DNA from: an uncultured Clostridia bacterium
GTDB lineage: Bacteria; Bacillota; Clostridia; TANB77; CAG-508
Length of the DNA stretch: 6,903 nucleotides
Direction: 5' to 3'
NCBI GenBank assembly: GCA_947624925.1
Contig: CANQMG010000066.1
Span: 1-6,903 of the forward strand
Shown piece by piece: positions 1 through 6,080 of the stretch (positions within the stretch are counted from its first letter, which is position 1; each line of letters opens with the position of its first letter). The notes under the pieces are model-generated. The model worked only from the letters and a program-made list of their open reading frames with translations. It was not told where the DNA came from and did not search any database. The translations under genes were made by a program, and so were the position numbers.

Positions 1-18
1 AACAATTGCATTTTTTGC

Positions 19-47
19 TTGCATTTATCTTTCTTTTGTGGTAAAAT
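19..47 (+). promoter_or_regulatory. rpsT promoter
   Basis: A -35-like TTGCAT (19-24) lies 17 bases before TAAAAT (42-47). The bases TGG directly before the -10 give an extended -10 element. Transcription would start near 54, leaving a leader of about 38 bases ending in a strong AGGAGGTG site (76-83), 8 bases before the ATG. The -35 matches the consensus only moderately, so the extended -10 probably does most of the work. Inferred from motif and spacing only. Confidence 0.6.
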
Positions 48-91
48 ATTAAATGTTATAGTTTATTATTCTAAGAGGAGGTGCTATAGGA

Positions 92-358
92 ATGCCAAAT
101 ATTAAATCAGCAATAAAAAGAGTTGATATTATTGAAAAGAAAACTTTAAGAAATAATATGATAAAATCAGCATATAAAACTGCTGTTAAAAAATTTGAAA
201 AAGCACTAGCTGAGGGGAATTTAGAAGAAGCAGAAACTTTATTCTCTCACGCTACGAAAAAAATAGATCAAGCTTGTACAAAAGGTGTTATTGTTAAAAA
301 TACTGCTGCAAGAAAGAAATCTAACCTAGCAAAAAAATTAAATGCTGCAAAAGCATAA
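92..358 (+). CDS. rpsT: 30S ribosomal protein S20
   Basis: Encodes S20, a small basic protein that binds 16S rRNA early in assembly of the 30S subunit. The 88-residue product has the usual length. It opens with the family signature MPNIKSAIKR and carries the conserved late block KNTAARKKSNLAKK at about residues 69-82. The protein is lysine-rich throughout and fits the three-helix bundle of the family. The ATG at 92 is preceded by a near-perfect AGGAGGTG site at 8-base spacing, so the start is secure. The gene has its own promoter and is followed at once by an intrinsic terminator, so it appears to be a single-gene transcript, as is common for rpsT. In many Firmicutes gpr/spoIIP or holA lie beside rpsT. 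None of these is in the window, although holA could end just to the left. Confidence 0.97.
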   Translation: MPNIKSAIKRVDIIEKKTLRNNMIKSAYKTAVKKFEKALAEGNLEEAETLFSHATKKIDQACTKGVIVKNTAARKKSNLAKKLNAAKA

Positions 359-390
359 AAAGGATATCATCATATGATATTCTTTTTTTC
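357..390 (+). terminator. Intrinsic terminator of rpsT
   Basis: A hairpin begins at the rpsT stop codon. Positions 362-370 pair with 374-382 (nine pairs, one of them G-T) around a 3-base CAT loop. The A-run at 357-361 pairs with the start of the following T-run (383-389). Stem plus uninterrupted T-tract is the classic Rho-independent layout. The A/T symmetry means it may also act weakly on the other strand. Confidence 0.85.
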
Positions 391-402
391 CATTTATTTA
401 CT

Positions 403-431
403 TTGATTTGTATTTTTAATTATGTTAATAT
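403..431 (+). promoter_or_regulatory. Candidate promoter of the small membrane protein gene
   Basis: TTGATT (403-408) is separated by 17 bases from TAATAT (426-431), and the preceding TGT forms an extended -10. Transcription would start near 438, about 46 bases before the chosen ATG at 484. The layout matches the other promoters in this window. The region is very AT-rich, so chance matches are possible. Confidence 0.5.
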
Positions 432-473
432 ATATATAGATATTATTATGATAGATAGAGCATCTGCTCAGAT

Positions 474-478
474 GGAGG
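474..478 (+). promoter_or_regulatory. Shine-Dalgarno site fixing the start at 484
   Basis: GGAGG followed by five bases and ATG (484). It lies inside the longer open frame, so it rules against starts at 403, 448 or 472. The bases just before it (461-465 with 470-474) can form a 5-bp hairpin that overlaps the first G of the site. This could slightly restrict access, but it is weak and may be chance. Confidence 0.6.
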
Positions 479-483
479 TTTTT

Positions 484-735
484 ATGTTTAATATAATTAA
501 GAATAAAATTAATAATTTAGAAAAAGATATAACTAAAATTATGAAGAACGGATTGAACTTTTCTTTTGGAATTTGTCTATTTTCTATATTAATTCTTGTT
601 ACATATCAATCTTTTTTTGCGATACCGGATTTATATTACATAGGTTTAATTTTATTTAAAACTTCTTTAACATTTATAATTCAATTTATAATATGTGGTT
701 TTGCTTTTGATACAATTAAAAAACAAATGGTGTAA
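484..735 (+). CDS. Small two-helix membrane protein, function unknown
   Basis: I do not recognise this 83-residue protein. A short charged N-terminal segment (residues 1-23, lysine-rich with a predicted short helix) is followed by two hydrophobic stretches, about 24-45 and 51-75. Between them lies a tight turn containing Pro48-Asp49. A short basic tail (KK) ends the protein. This suggests a helical hairpin in the cytoplasmic membrane with both ends inside, and no signal-peptide cleavage site is evident. The ATG at 484 is chosen because GGAGG (474-478) lies 5 bases upstream. The reading frame is open back to 403, but the extra 27 residues look like non-coding leader and overlap the promoter. 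The gene stands alone between the rpsT terminator and a convergent mscL. Real coding is supported by the ribosome-binding site, promoter and membrane pattern, but homology is untested. Confidence 0.65.
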   Translation: MFNIIKNKINNLEKDITKIMKNGLNFSFGICLFSILILVTYQSFFAIPDLYYIGLILFKTSLTFIIQFIICGFAFDTIKKQMV

Positions 736-776
736 TATTGTTATAAAATAAAATTAAAATTTTAAGATTTAAACAA

Positions 777-823
777 TTTGGTTAAATTCTTCGAAGATGG
801 GCAGGCACAAGGCCTGCCCATAC
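777..823. repeat. Dispersed palindromic repeat, copy 1
   Basis: This stretch matches 6033-6079 at 43 of 47 positions, same orientation. It contains the 8-base palindrome CTTCGAAG (789-796) followed by a GC-rich hairpin: 797-806 pair with 812-821 around the loop ACAAG, ten base pairs. It stands out sharply from the AT-rich surroundings. It sits between the convergent 83-residue membrane protein gene (ends 735) and mscL (ends 828). The T-rich stretch from 825 means that on the plus strand the hairpin could also end transcription of the upstream gene. The form resembles REP-type extragenic palindromes. Confidence 0.8.
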
Positions 824-829
824 ATTTTT
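797..829 (+). terminator. Possible terminator at a convergent junction
   Basis: The 10-bp GC-rich stem of the palindromic repeat (797-806 with 812-821) is followed after three bases by TTTTT (825-829). That suits termination of plus-strand transcripts leaving the membrane protein gene. On the minus strand, the bases after the stem (CTTCGAAG...) have no T-run, so the case for terminating mscL is weaker even though the hairpin starts 7 bases after its stop codon. Confidence 0.45.
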
Positions 830-1364
830 ATTCTTTTGTTTCTGGTATTGCTTTTTTCTTTTTTGGTTTATTAAGTTCTGATGTGCAATGAGGACATCTT
901 GTAGCAAAAATATTTATTTCTGTATAGCAATAAGGACATATTTTAGTTGTTGGCTTTTGTTCTTCTTTAGATGTATCATCTTCTTTTGCTTTCTTTTTAA
1001 ATAATTTATTTTTTTCTAAAAATTGATTTCCAAATTTATTTATTTTAGAAAGTTCCTGAAGTTTAGCTTGTTCTATTTTTTTATTTATTCTATTTATATA
1101 TTTAATAATTAAAAATAAAGAAAAAGCTACAACTAAAAAATCAACAACAGCAGTTAAAAAAGAGCCATATGCTATTTTAGAATCTCCTACTGTAATAAAA
1201 AGATTTGTATAATCAATTTTACCTGTAAATATTGAAATACATGGCATAATAATATCATTTACTAGTGAAGTTACAATTTTTTGAAATGCACCACCAATAA
1301 TAACACCAATTGCCAAGTCCATTATATTTCCTTTCATTGCAAATTCTTTAAATTCTTTTAACAT
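828..1364 (-). CDS. mscL: Large-conductance mechanosensitive channel with C-terminal zinc ribbon
   Basis: MscL opens in the cytoplasmic membrane under high tension and releases solutes during osmotic downshock. It works as a homopentamer. The 178-residue product starts MLKEFKEFAMKGN. The pore-lining first helix (about residues 14-42) carries the family motif GNIMDLAIGVIIGGAF, with the packing glycines at 20 and 24, and ends in NDIIMP. The second helix spans about 65-89. A highly charged linker (about 90-138) follows, then an added zinc ribbon with Cys143, Cys146, Cys157 and Cys160 (CPYC-x10-CPHC) and a lysine-rich tail. Typical MscL is about 120-150 residues, so the ribbon is an extension. 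The ATG at 1364 is preferred over an in-frame GTG at 1373 because AAGGAG lies 8 bases before the ATG but abuts the GTG. The gene is divergent from mfd. Confidence 0.95.
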   Translation of the reverse strand: MLKEFKEFAMKGNIMDLAIGVIIGGAFQKIVTSLVNDIIMPCISIFTGKIDYTNLFITVGDSKIAYGSFLTAVVDFLVVAFSLFLIIKYINRINKKIEQAKLQELSKINKFGNQFLEKNKLFKKKAKEDDTSKEEQKPTTKICPYCYTEINIFATRCPHCTSELNKPKKKKAIPETKE

Positions 1365-1372
1365 ATTTTTCA

Positions 1373-1378
1373 CTCCTT
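1373..1378 (-). promoter_or_regulatory. Shine-Dalgarno site deciding the mscL start
   Basis: The minus strand reads AAGGAG here, 8 bases before the ATG at 1364. The in-frame GTG at 1373-1371 overlaps the last base of this site and could not use it, so the shorter protein is the right model. Confidence 0.8.
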
Positions 1379-1385
1379 CAAAAAT

Positions 1386-1414
1386 ATATTACGATAAAAG
1401 TCAAAAAAAGTCAA
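1386..1414 (-). promoter_or_regulatory. mscL promoter
   Basis: On the minus strand TTGACT (1414-1409) is separated by exactly 17 bases from TAATAT (1391-1386). The -35 matches five of six consensus bases. Transcription would begin near 1379, only a few bases before the ribosome-binding site, giving a very short leader of about 15 bases. It faces away from the mfd promoter, with about 20 bases between the two -35 elements. Confidence 0.7.
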
Positions 1415-1435
1415 TATTTCTGATAAATATGAATA

Positions 1436-1464
1436 TTTACAAACTATAATTGCTATGATATAAT
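1436..1464 (+). promoter_or_regulatory. mfd promoter
   Basis: TTTACA (1436-1441) and a perfect TATAAT (1459-1464) are spaced by 17 bases, and TGA directly before the -10 makes it an extended -10. This is the strongest promoter in the window. Transcription would start near 1471, leaving a leader of about 38 bases before the GTG at 1509. I see no SOS (LexA) box here, which suits constitutive expression of mfd. Confidence 0.8.
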
Positions 1465-1495
1465 CAATTAATAAAACTAAAATAAACTTGACCCC

Positions 1496-1502
1496 AAAGG
1501 AG
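1496..1502 (+). promoter_or_regulatory. Shine-Dalgarno site deciding the mfd start
   Basis: AAAGGAG lies 6 bases before GTG (1509). A TTG at 1488, in the same frame, has no ribosome-binding site upstream and would translate through this one. The GTG start is therefore favoured, shortening the protein by seven residues. Confidence 0.7.
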
Positions 1503-1508
1503 AAACTT

Positions 1509-4500
1509 GTGAATAGGATAACTGAGAAGTTTGCACAAACTGAAAAATTTAAGGATTATTTAAATGATGTTAAAAATAATGTAAGCCCAATAAATGTATT
1601 GGGTTTAACTGACGTTGCAAAGGTTTTAACTATTTGTGCTACTAAAGAATATATAAAGGATACTTTTTTAGTTGTTTCATATAATGAAATTCAAGCAAAA
1701 AAATTAGTAAATGATTTAAAATATTTTACTGATAATGTTATATATTTGCCTAAAAAAGAAATTGTTACTTATGATTATATTGCAGAAAGTAAAGATCTTC
1801 CTTATGAAAGAATTGAAGCTTTAAATACTATATTTTCTAATAAAAAAGTTATAATAGTAACTACAATAGAAGCGTGTATGCAAAGCATTATACCTAAGGA
1901 TATTTTGTATAGTAATATTTTGAAATTTGAAATTGGTGGAATGCATAACTTAGATGATATAAAAAGAAGTCTTGTTTATTTAGGATATGAAAGATGTGAT
2001 TTAATAGAAGGAAGAGGGCAGTTTAGTGTTAGAGGGGATATTGTAGATATTGCAGTATCTGATAAATTTGGAATAAGAATTGAGTTTTGGGGAGATGAAG
2101 TAGACTCTATTAGAAGGTTTAATATATCAACTCAAAGGTCTGTGGAAGATTTAAAAAATATAACAATATTTCCAGCTCATGAATATATACTTTCAAAAGA
2201 TACAAATATAGAAAATATATGTAATGATATCTTAGAAAAAAATGAAGATGCAAAAGATAAAGTAAAGCAAATTGTATATGAAGATATTGATATTATAAAA
2301 TCTGGAAATTATATAAGTAAGATTGACAAATATTTTTCATCTTTTTATAATACAAGCTCAACAATTTTAGATTATTTACCAAAGAATACTATTATATTTT
2401 TAGATGAAATAAATAAGTCTAAAGCAAGAGCAAATAACATAATTAATGATTATAAAATTGTTAGTAAAAGTTTAATTGAAAAGGAAAAAGTAGTTCCAAA
2501 TATAATAGAGTTATTAATGGAATATGAAAGTTTAAGTATAAAATTAGAACAAAAGTTAAATATCTTTTTAGAATCACAGGATATTCCTTTTTCAAGAGTA
2601 AACGCATATAGTTTTTCTTTTAGAGAAATTAATTATTCTAGAGCAAGTATGGAACTTTTATTAGAACAAACTTTGCAAAGTTTAAAGGATAATAAATATG
2701 TATATATATTAGGTGGAAATGAAGAAAATTGTAGGAAAATATCTTTGCTTTTATTAGAAAAGGAAATTCCTCATAAATATGTTGGTAAGCTAGATAAACA
2801 GATAATAGATGAAGATAAAGTAATAGTAACTGATGGAGCATTATCTAGTGGATTTGAATGTTATGATGCAAATCTTGTGGTAATTACAGGTGAAGAATTA
2901 TTTAATTTAGGAAATAAAAAAAGAAGAAAACAAGTAGCATCAGCTTTTAAACAGGGAGAAAAAGTTGTTTTTGCAGATTTAAAAATAGGTGACTACATTG
3001 TTCATAAAAATCACGGTATTGGTCAATTTTTAGGAGTAAATACTATAAAAACAGATGGTGTTATAAAGGATTATATTAAAATAAAGTATAAAGGTGATGA
3101 TATATTATATATTCCTACTAATGCACTAGATAATATAAGAAAGTATATTGGAGCAGGGGAAGCTATTCCTAAACTTAATAAATTAGGTGGAAAAGAATGG
3201 TCAAATGCTAAAGCAAAAGTTAAGTCAAATTTAAGAGAAGTAGCTAAGAATTTAATTGATTTATATGCAAAAAGAAAAAATGCAAAAGGCCACGCTTTTT
3301 TGCCAGACACTCCATGGCAAAAGCAATTTGAAGATGAGTTTGAATATACAGAAACAGATGACCAATTAAGATGTATAGAAGAAGTAAAACATGATATGGA
3401 AAAAGATATACCAATGGATAGACTTCTTTGTGGAGATGTAGGTTATGGAAAAACTGAGGTTGCAATTCGTGCAGCATTTAAAGCTTGTATGGATCAAAAA
3501 CAAGTTGCATATTTGGTTCCAACTACAATACTTGCAAATCAACAATATGAAAGTTTTAAAGAAAGAATGAGTAATTTTCCAATAAGAGTAGAAGTTTTAA
3601 ATAGATTTAGAACTAAGAAAGAACAAGCAGATATAATTAAAAAATTAAAGTTAGGAGAATTAGATATTATAATTGGTACTCATAGAATACTTAGCAAAGA
3701 TGTAGAGTTTAAGGACTTAGGACTTTTGATAATTGATGAGGAGCATAGATTTGGAGTTAAAGATAAAGAAAAGATAAAAGAATTAAAAACAAATGTAGAT
3801 GTTTTAACAATGACTGCAACTCCTATACCTAGAACACTACATATGTCCATTGTTGGAATAAGAGATATGTCTGTTATTTATGAGCCACCTCAAAATAGAA
3901 AGCCTGTTCAAACATATGTACTTGAGTATGATGAAGAGGTTATATCAGAGGCGATTATTAAAGAAATTGAAAGAGGAGGGCAAGTATTTTATTTATATAA
4001 TAATGTTGAAAATATTGTAAAGAAAGCAGAAGATATTGCAAAACTTGTGCCTGATGCAAATGTTGGATTTGCACACGGTAAAATGACTGGAAATGAGCTA
4101 GAAGAAATAATGATGGACTTTATAAATAAGAAAATTAATGTACTAGTTTGTACAACAATCTTAGAATCTGGTATTGATATTCCTAATGCTAACACTATTA
4201 TTGTAGAAAATGCAGATAGACTTGGCCTTGCGCAGTTATATCAAATAAGAGGAAGAGTTGGTAGAAGTGATACTCAAGCATATGCCTATATTACTTATAA
4301 AAGGGATAAATTATTATCAGAGGTTGCAGATAAAAGGTTAAAAGCTATAAAAGAATTTACTGAATTTGGTTCAGGATTTAAAATTGCTATGAGAGATTTA
4401 GAGATAAGAGGTGCAGGAAGTCTTCTTGGAGAAATTCAACATGGCCATTTAGATCAAGTAGGTTATGATACTTATTGCAAATTGTTAGATGAAGTAGTAA

Positions 4501-4979
4501 AGGATATGCAAGGAATAGAAGTAAAAGAAGAACAAGATGTTCAAATAGATTTATATATTTCTAGTTATATACCAGATGAATATATAGAAAATAGCAGTCA
4601 AAAAATCGAGATATATCAAGATATTGCTCTTTGCAGAACAGAAGAGGATATTCAAGATGTTATAGACGAAATTACAGATAGATATGGAGATATTCCTGAT
4701 GAGGTGTATAATCTACTTGAAGTTGCAAGAATTAAGGAATTGTGCAAGAAATGTGAAATTATAAAAATATCTCAGAAAAGAGATAGTATAATATTTAACT
4801 TTAATGCAAATAATTTTAATATGGATATTACTTACCATTTATTAGAAACATATAAAAATAAAATTAGATTTTCACCGGCTAGAGAACCTTATATAACTTT
4901 AAAATTAAGTAGTAATTCAGATAATATTATTTTAAAAGAAATAAAAGAATTTCTAAAATATATATGCAAGTGTTTATAA
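1509..4979 (+). CDS. mfd: Transcription-repair coupling factor Mfd
   Basis: Mfd is a DNA translocase that pushes stalled RNA polymerase off damaged template and recruits UvrA, directing excision repair to transcribed strands. The 1156-residue product is full length (family about 1150-1180). The UvrB-like N-terminal module includes GRGQFSVRGDIVDI (168-181). The RNA-polymerase-interacting, CarD-like domain begins about 485 with GDYIVHKNHGIG (494-505). The superfamily 2 helicase core shows Walker A GDVGYGKTE (642-650, Lys648), the DEEH box with DEEHRFG (743-749), motif III MTATPIPRT (768-776) and the arginine motif QIRGRVGRS (912-920). The segment from EFGSGFKIAMRDLEIRGAG (952-970) matches the family's translocation region. 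The C-terminal regulatory domain starts about 1010. Start GTG is set by AAAGGAG. It has its own promoter and is divergent from mscL. The common Firmicute pairing with pth or spoVT is absent. All key motifs are intact. Confidence 0.97.
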   Translation: MNRITEKFAQTEKFKDYLNDVKNNVSPINVLGLTDVAKVLTICATKEYIKDTFLVVSYNEIQAKKLVNDLKYFTDNVIYLPKKEIVTYDYIAESKDLPYERIEALNTIFSNKKVIIVTTIEACMQSIIPKDILYSNILKFEIGGMHNLDDIKRSLVYLGYERCDLIEGRGQFSVRGDIVDIAVSDKFGIRIEFWGDEVDSIRRFNISTQRSVEDLKNITIFPAHEYILSKDTNIENICNDILEKNEDAKDKVKQIVYEDIDIIKSGNYISKIDKYFSSFYNTSSTILDYLPKNTIIFLDEINKSKARANNIINDYKIVSKSLIEKEKVVPNIIELLMEYESLSIKLEQKLNIFLESQDIPFSRVNAYSFSFREINYSRASMELLLEQTLQSLKDNKYVYILGGNEENCRKISLLLLEKEIPHKYVGKLDKQIIDEDKVIVTDGALSSGFECYDANLVVITGEELFNLGNKKRRKQVASAFKQGEKVVFADLKIGDYIVHKNHGIGQFLGVNTIKTDGVIKDYIKIKYKGDDILYIPTNALDNIRKYIGAGEAIPKLNKLGGKEWSNAKAKVKSNLREVAKNLIDLYAKRKNAKGHAFLPDTPWQKQFEDEFEYTETDDQLRCIEEVKHDMEKDIPMDRLLCGDVGYGKTEVAIRAAFKACMDQKQVAYLVPTTILANQQYESFKERMSNFPIRVEVLNRFRTKKEQADIIKKLKLGELDIIIGTHRILSKDVEFKDLGLLIIDEEHRFGVKDKEKIKELKTNVDVLTMTATPIPRTLHMSIVGIRDMSVIYEPPQNRKPVQTYVLEYDEEVISEAIIKEIERGGQVFYLYNNVENIVKKAEDIAKLVPDANVGFAHGKMTGNELEEIMMDFINKKINVLVCTTILESGIDIPNANTIIVENADRLGLAQLYQIRGRVGRSDTQAYAYITYKRDKLLSEVADKRLKAIKEFTEFGSGFKIAMRDLEIRGAGSLLGEIQHGHLDQVGYDTYCKLLDEVVKDMQGIEVKEEQDVQIDLYISSYIPDEYIENSSQKIEIYQDIALCRTEEDIQDVIDEITDRYGDIPDEVYNLLEVARIKELCKKCEIIKISQKRDSIIFNFNANNFNMDITYHLLETYKNKIRFSPAREPYITLKLSSNSDNIILKEIKEFLKYICKCL

Positions 4980-5015
4980 TTGCTCATAACCACAATGTGT
5001 ATTTCAATTTTCATA

Positions 5016-5175
5016 TAGAGATATAATATTTAAAAAAATAATATTTCTCCATATCACCCCCAACTGCATATAGGCTGTAATCCGTCTAATATAAAATTAG
5101 ACGGAAACACCCTATAATTTGTCGGTCCCCACAGCGTTCATTACGAAATATTATTTTTTAAATATTATATCTCTA
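5016..5175. repeat. Inverted-repeat element with structured core (MITE-like or structured RNA)
   Basis: The arms 5016-5047 and 5145-5175 are reverse complements over 31 bp, interrupted only by one extra A in the left A-run. Both outer ends read TA. The 97-base interior (5048-5144) is clearly less AT-rich than the arms. It holds a perfect 9-bp stem (5082-5090 with 5096-5104, loop ATAAA). This is extended outward by 5076-5078 with 5107-5109 and by 5069-5074 with 5111-5116 (TATAGG/CCTATA). GCTGT at 5074-5078 can alternatively pair with ACAGC at 5131-5135, which would form a pseudoknot-like contact. No protein fits inside. Two readings remain: a short non-autonomous transposable element (TA ends would suit an IS630/mariner-type target), or a structured RNA domain closed by a long AU stem. 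Runs of G fall on the minus strand, so direction is uncertain. Confidence 0.7.
5082..5104. repeat. Perfect hairpin inside the inverted-repeat element
   Basis: CCGTCTAAT pairs with ATTAGACGG without mismatch around a 5-base loop. There is no T-run after it on either strand, so it is not an ordinary terminator. It is the tip of the longer interrupted stem that reaches to 5069 and 5116. Confidence 0.8.
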
Positions 5176-5195
5176 GCATACATAAGCATACATAA
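5176..5195. repeat. Perfect 10-bp tandem repeat beside the element
   Basis: GCATACATAA occurs twice head to tail (5176-5185 and 5186-5195), starting at the base after the right arm of the inverted-repeat element and ending 27 bases before the methyltransferase start. It may be a scar of insertion or replication slippage. A regulatory role upstream of the methyltransferase is possible but unsupported. Confidence 0.6.
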
Positions 5196-5222
5196 TAAAA
5201 TTAAAAAGAAAGGTAGAAAATT

Positions 5223-6012
5223 ATGCAAGTAATTACAAGTAAAGATAATGAAATAGTAAAAAATATAAGAAAATTAAAAGAAAAAAAATATAGGGACATA
5301 AATAACGAATATATAATAGAAGGAATTAAATTAATAAAAGAAGCGGTAGCTGAAGATGCAACAATAAAAAAAATTGTTGTATGTGAAGAATGTTTAAAAG
5401 ACGGAAATATTGACCAAAAGCTATTATACGAAATAGCAAAATATGATTGCATATATGTAAGTAAACAGGTATTTTCTATAATGACAGATGTTCAAAATCC
5501 TCAAGGAATATTAGCTGTTATTGAAAAGAAAAGTTCAGAAGAAAATATAGATTATAAAGAAGATATAATTTTAATATTAGATGGAATACAAGACCCAGGA
5601 AATTTAGGCACAATATTAAGAACAGTAGATAGCGTTCGGTTTAAAACAAATTATAGTATCTAAAACAACTGCAGATGTATATAATCCTAAAGTAGTTCGC
5701 TCAACTATGGGAGCAATTTTTAGAGTAAATGTAATAGAAGTAGATGATTTAATAAATACTATTAAGACCATAAAAAAACATAAATTTGGAATAATGGCAA
5801 CATCACTTGAAACACAAAAAAGCATTTATGATATAGATTTTAAGAAAAAAGCTATTATAATAGGAAATGAAGCAAATGGAGTTTCAGAGGAATTAATAGA
5901 AATTTCAGATGAAAGAGCTAAAATTCCTATGATAGGAAAAACAGAAAGCTTAAATGCCTCAGTAGCAACTGGAATTATACTTTATGAATATGTAAGAAGA
6001 AAATTACAATAA
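5223..6012 (+). pseudogene. TrmH/SpoU-family RNA 2'-O-methyltransferase, split by a +1 frameshift
   Basis: SpoU-family enzymes methylate ribose 2'-OH groups of rRNA or tRNA using S-adenosylmethionine bound in a trefoil knot. Read as 5223-5636 plus 5638-6012, the gene gives an unbroken 262-residue protein of normal length. An L30e-like substrate-binding region covers about 1-110. Knot motif 1, DGIQDPGNLGTILRTVDS, lies at 120-137 (Asn127, Arg133), motif 2, IIIGNEANGVS, at 211-221, and motif 3, NASVATGIILYEY, at 244-256. As sequenced, the first frame stops at 5661-5663 just after motif 1, losing the cofactor-binding half. Dropping C5637 restores DSVGLKQIIVSKTTADVYNP exactly as the family expects. 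Both halves are otherwise intact, so the event is recent, a sequencing error, or tolerated. AGAAAGG (5207-5213) lies 9 bases before the ATG. The target RNA cannot be named; it resembles the YsgA/RlmB type. Confidence 0.9.
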
Positions 6013-6035
6013 AATTTTATAATTTATAAAATTTT
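6011..6035 (+). terminator. AT-rich hairpin after the methyltransferase, possible terminator
   Basis: Positions 6011-6022 and 6024-6035 are perfect reverse complements (12 bp) around a single base. A real hairpin would open the innermost pairs for its loop. The stem is made only of A and T and overlaps the stop codon. The TTTT at its 3' end is part of the stem, so this would be a weak intrinsic terminator at best. The GC-rich repeat directly downstream may add to it. Confidence 0.4.
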
Positions 6036-6079
6036 GGGTAATTTCTTCGAAGATGGGCAGGCACAAGACCTGCCCCTAC
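6033..6079. repeat. Dispersed palindromic repeat, copy 2
   Basis: Second copy of the 777-823 repeat, same orientation, with 43 of 47 positions identical. CTTCGAAG is at 6045-6052, and the hairpin pairs 6055-6061 with 6069-6075. Two changes (A at 6068, C at 6076) break pairs present in copy 1, so the stem is shortened to 7 bp with loop CACAAGA. It again lies between genes pointing at each other: the methyltransferase (ends 6012) and the minus-strand dinD region. Confidence 0.8.
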
Positions 6080-6080
6080 G

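Noticed and set aside
403..483. N-terminal extension of the small membrane protein back to 403
   Set aside because: It coincides with the promoter and leader, and a good ribosome-binding site lies just before 484.
1365..1373. GTG at 1373 (minus strand) as the mscL start
   Set aside because: The Shine-Dalgarno sequence overlaps it; the ATG at 1364 has correct spacing and gives the typical MLKEFKEF start.
1488..1508. TTG at 1488 as the mfd start
   Set aside because: No ribosome-binding site upstream; the AAAGGAG at 1496-1502 points to GTG at 1509.
2638..4195. Minus-strand open frames of 67-79 codons inside mfd (2638-2841, 3071-3310, 3244-3477, 3989-4195)
   Set aside because: They lie antisense to conserved Mfd domains, are rich in Leu/Phe/Ser/Ile as expected from reversed AT-rich coding sequence, and show no convincing start signals.
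5048..5144. Twister, hammerhead or hatchet ribozyme in the element core
   Set aside because: Short matches such as CGGTCCC or CTGTGGGG occur, but the conserved core order (for example CUGAUGA...GAAA for hammerhead) is not present on either strand.
5631..5645. Programmed +1 frameshift site in the methyltransferase
   Set aside because: The P-site codon GTT cannot re-pair in the +1 frame (TTC), and no stop codon or stimulatory element lies at the shift point.
5201..5825. Minus-strand open frames 5201-5452 and 5616-5825
   Set aside because: Antisense to the methyltransferase, whose motifs are unmistakable; the composition is typical of shadow frames.
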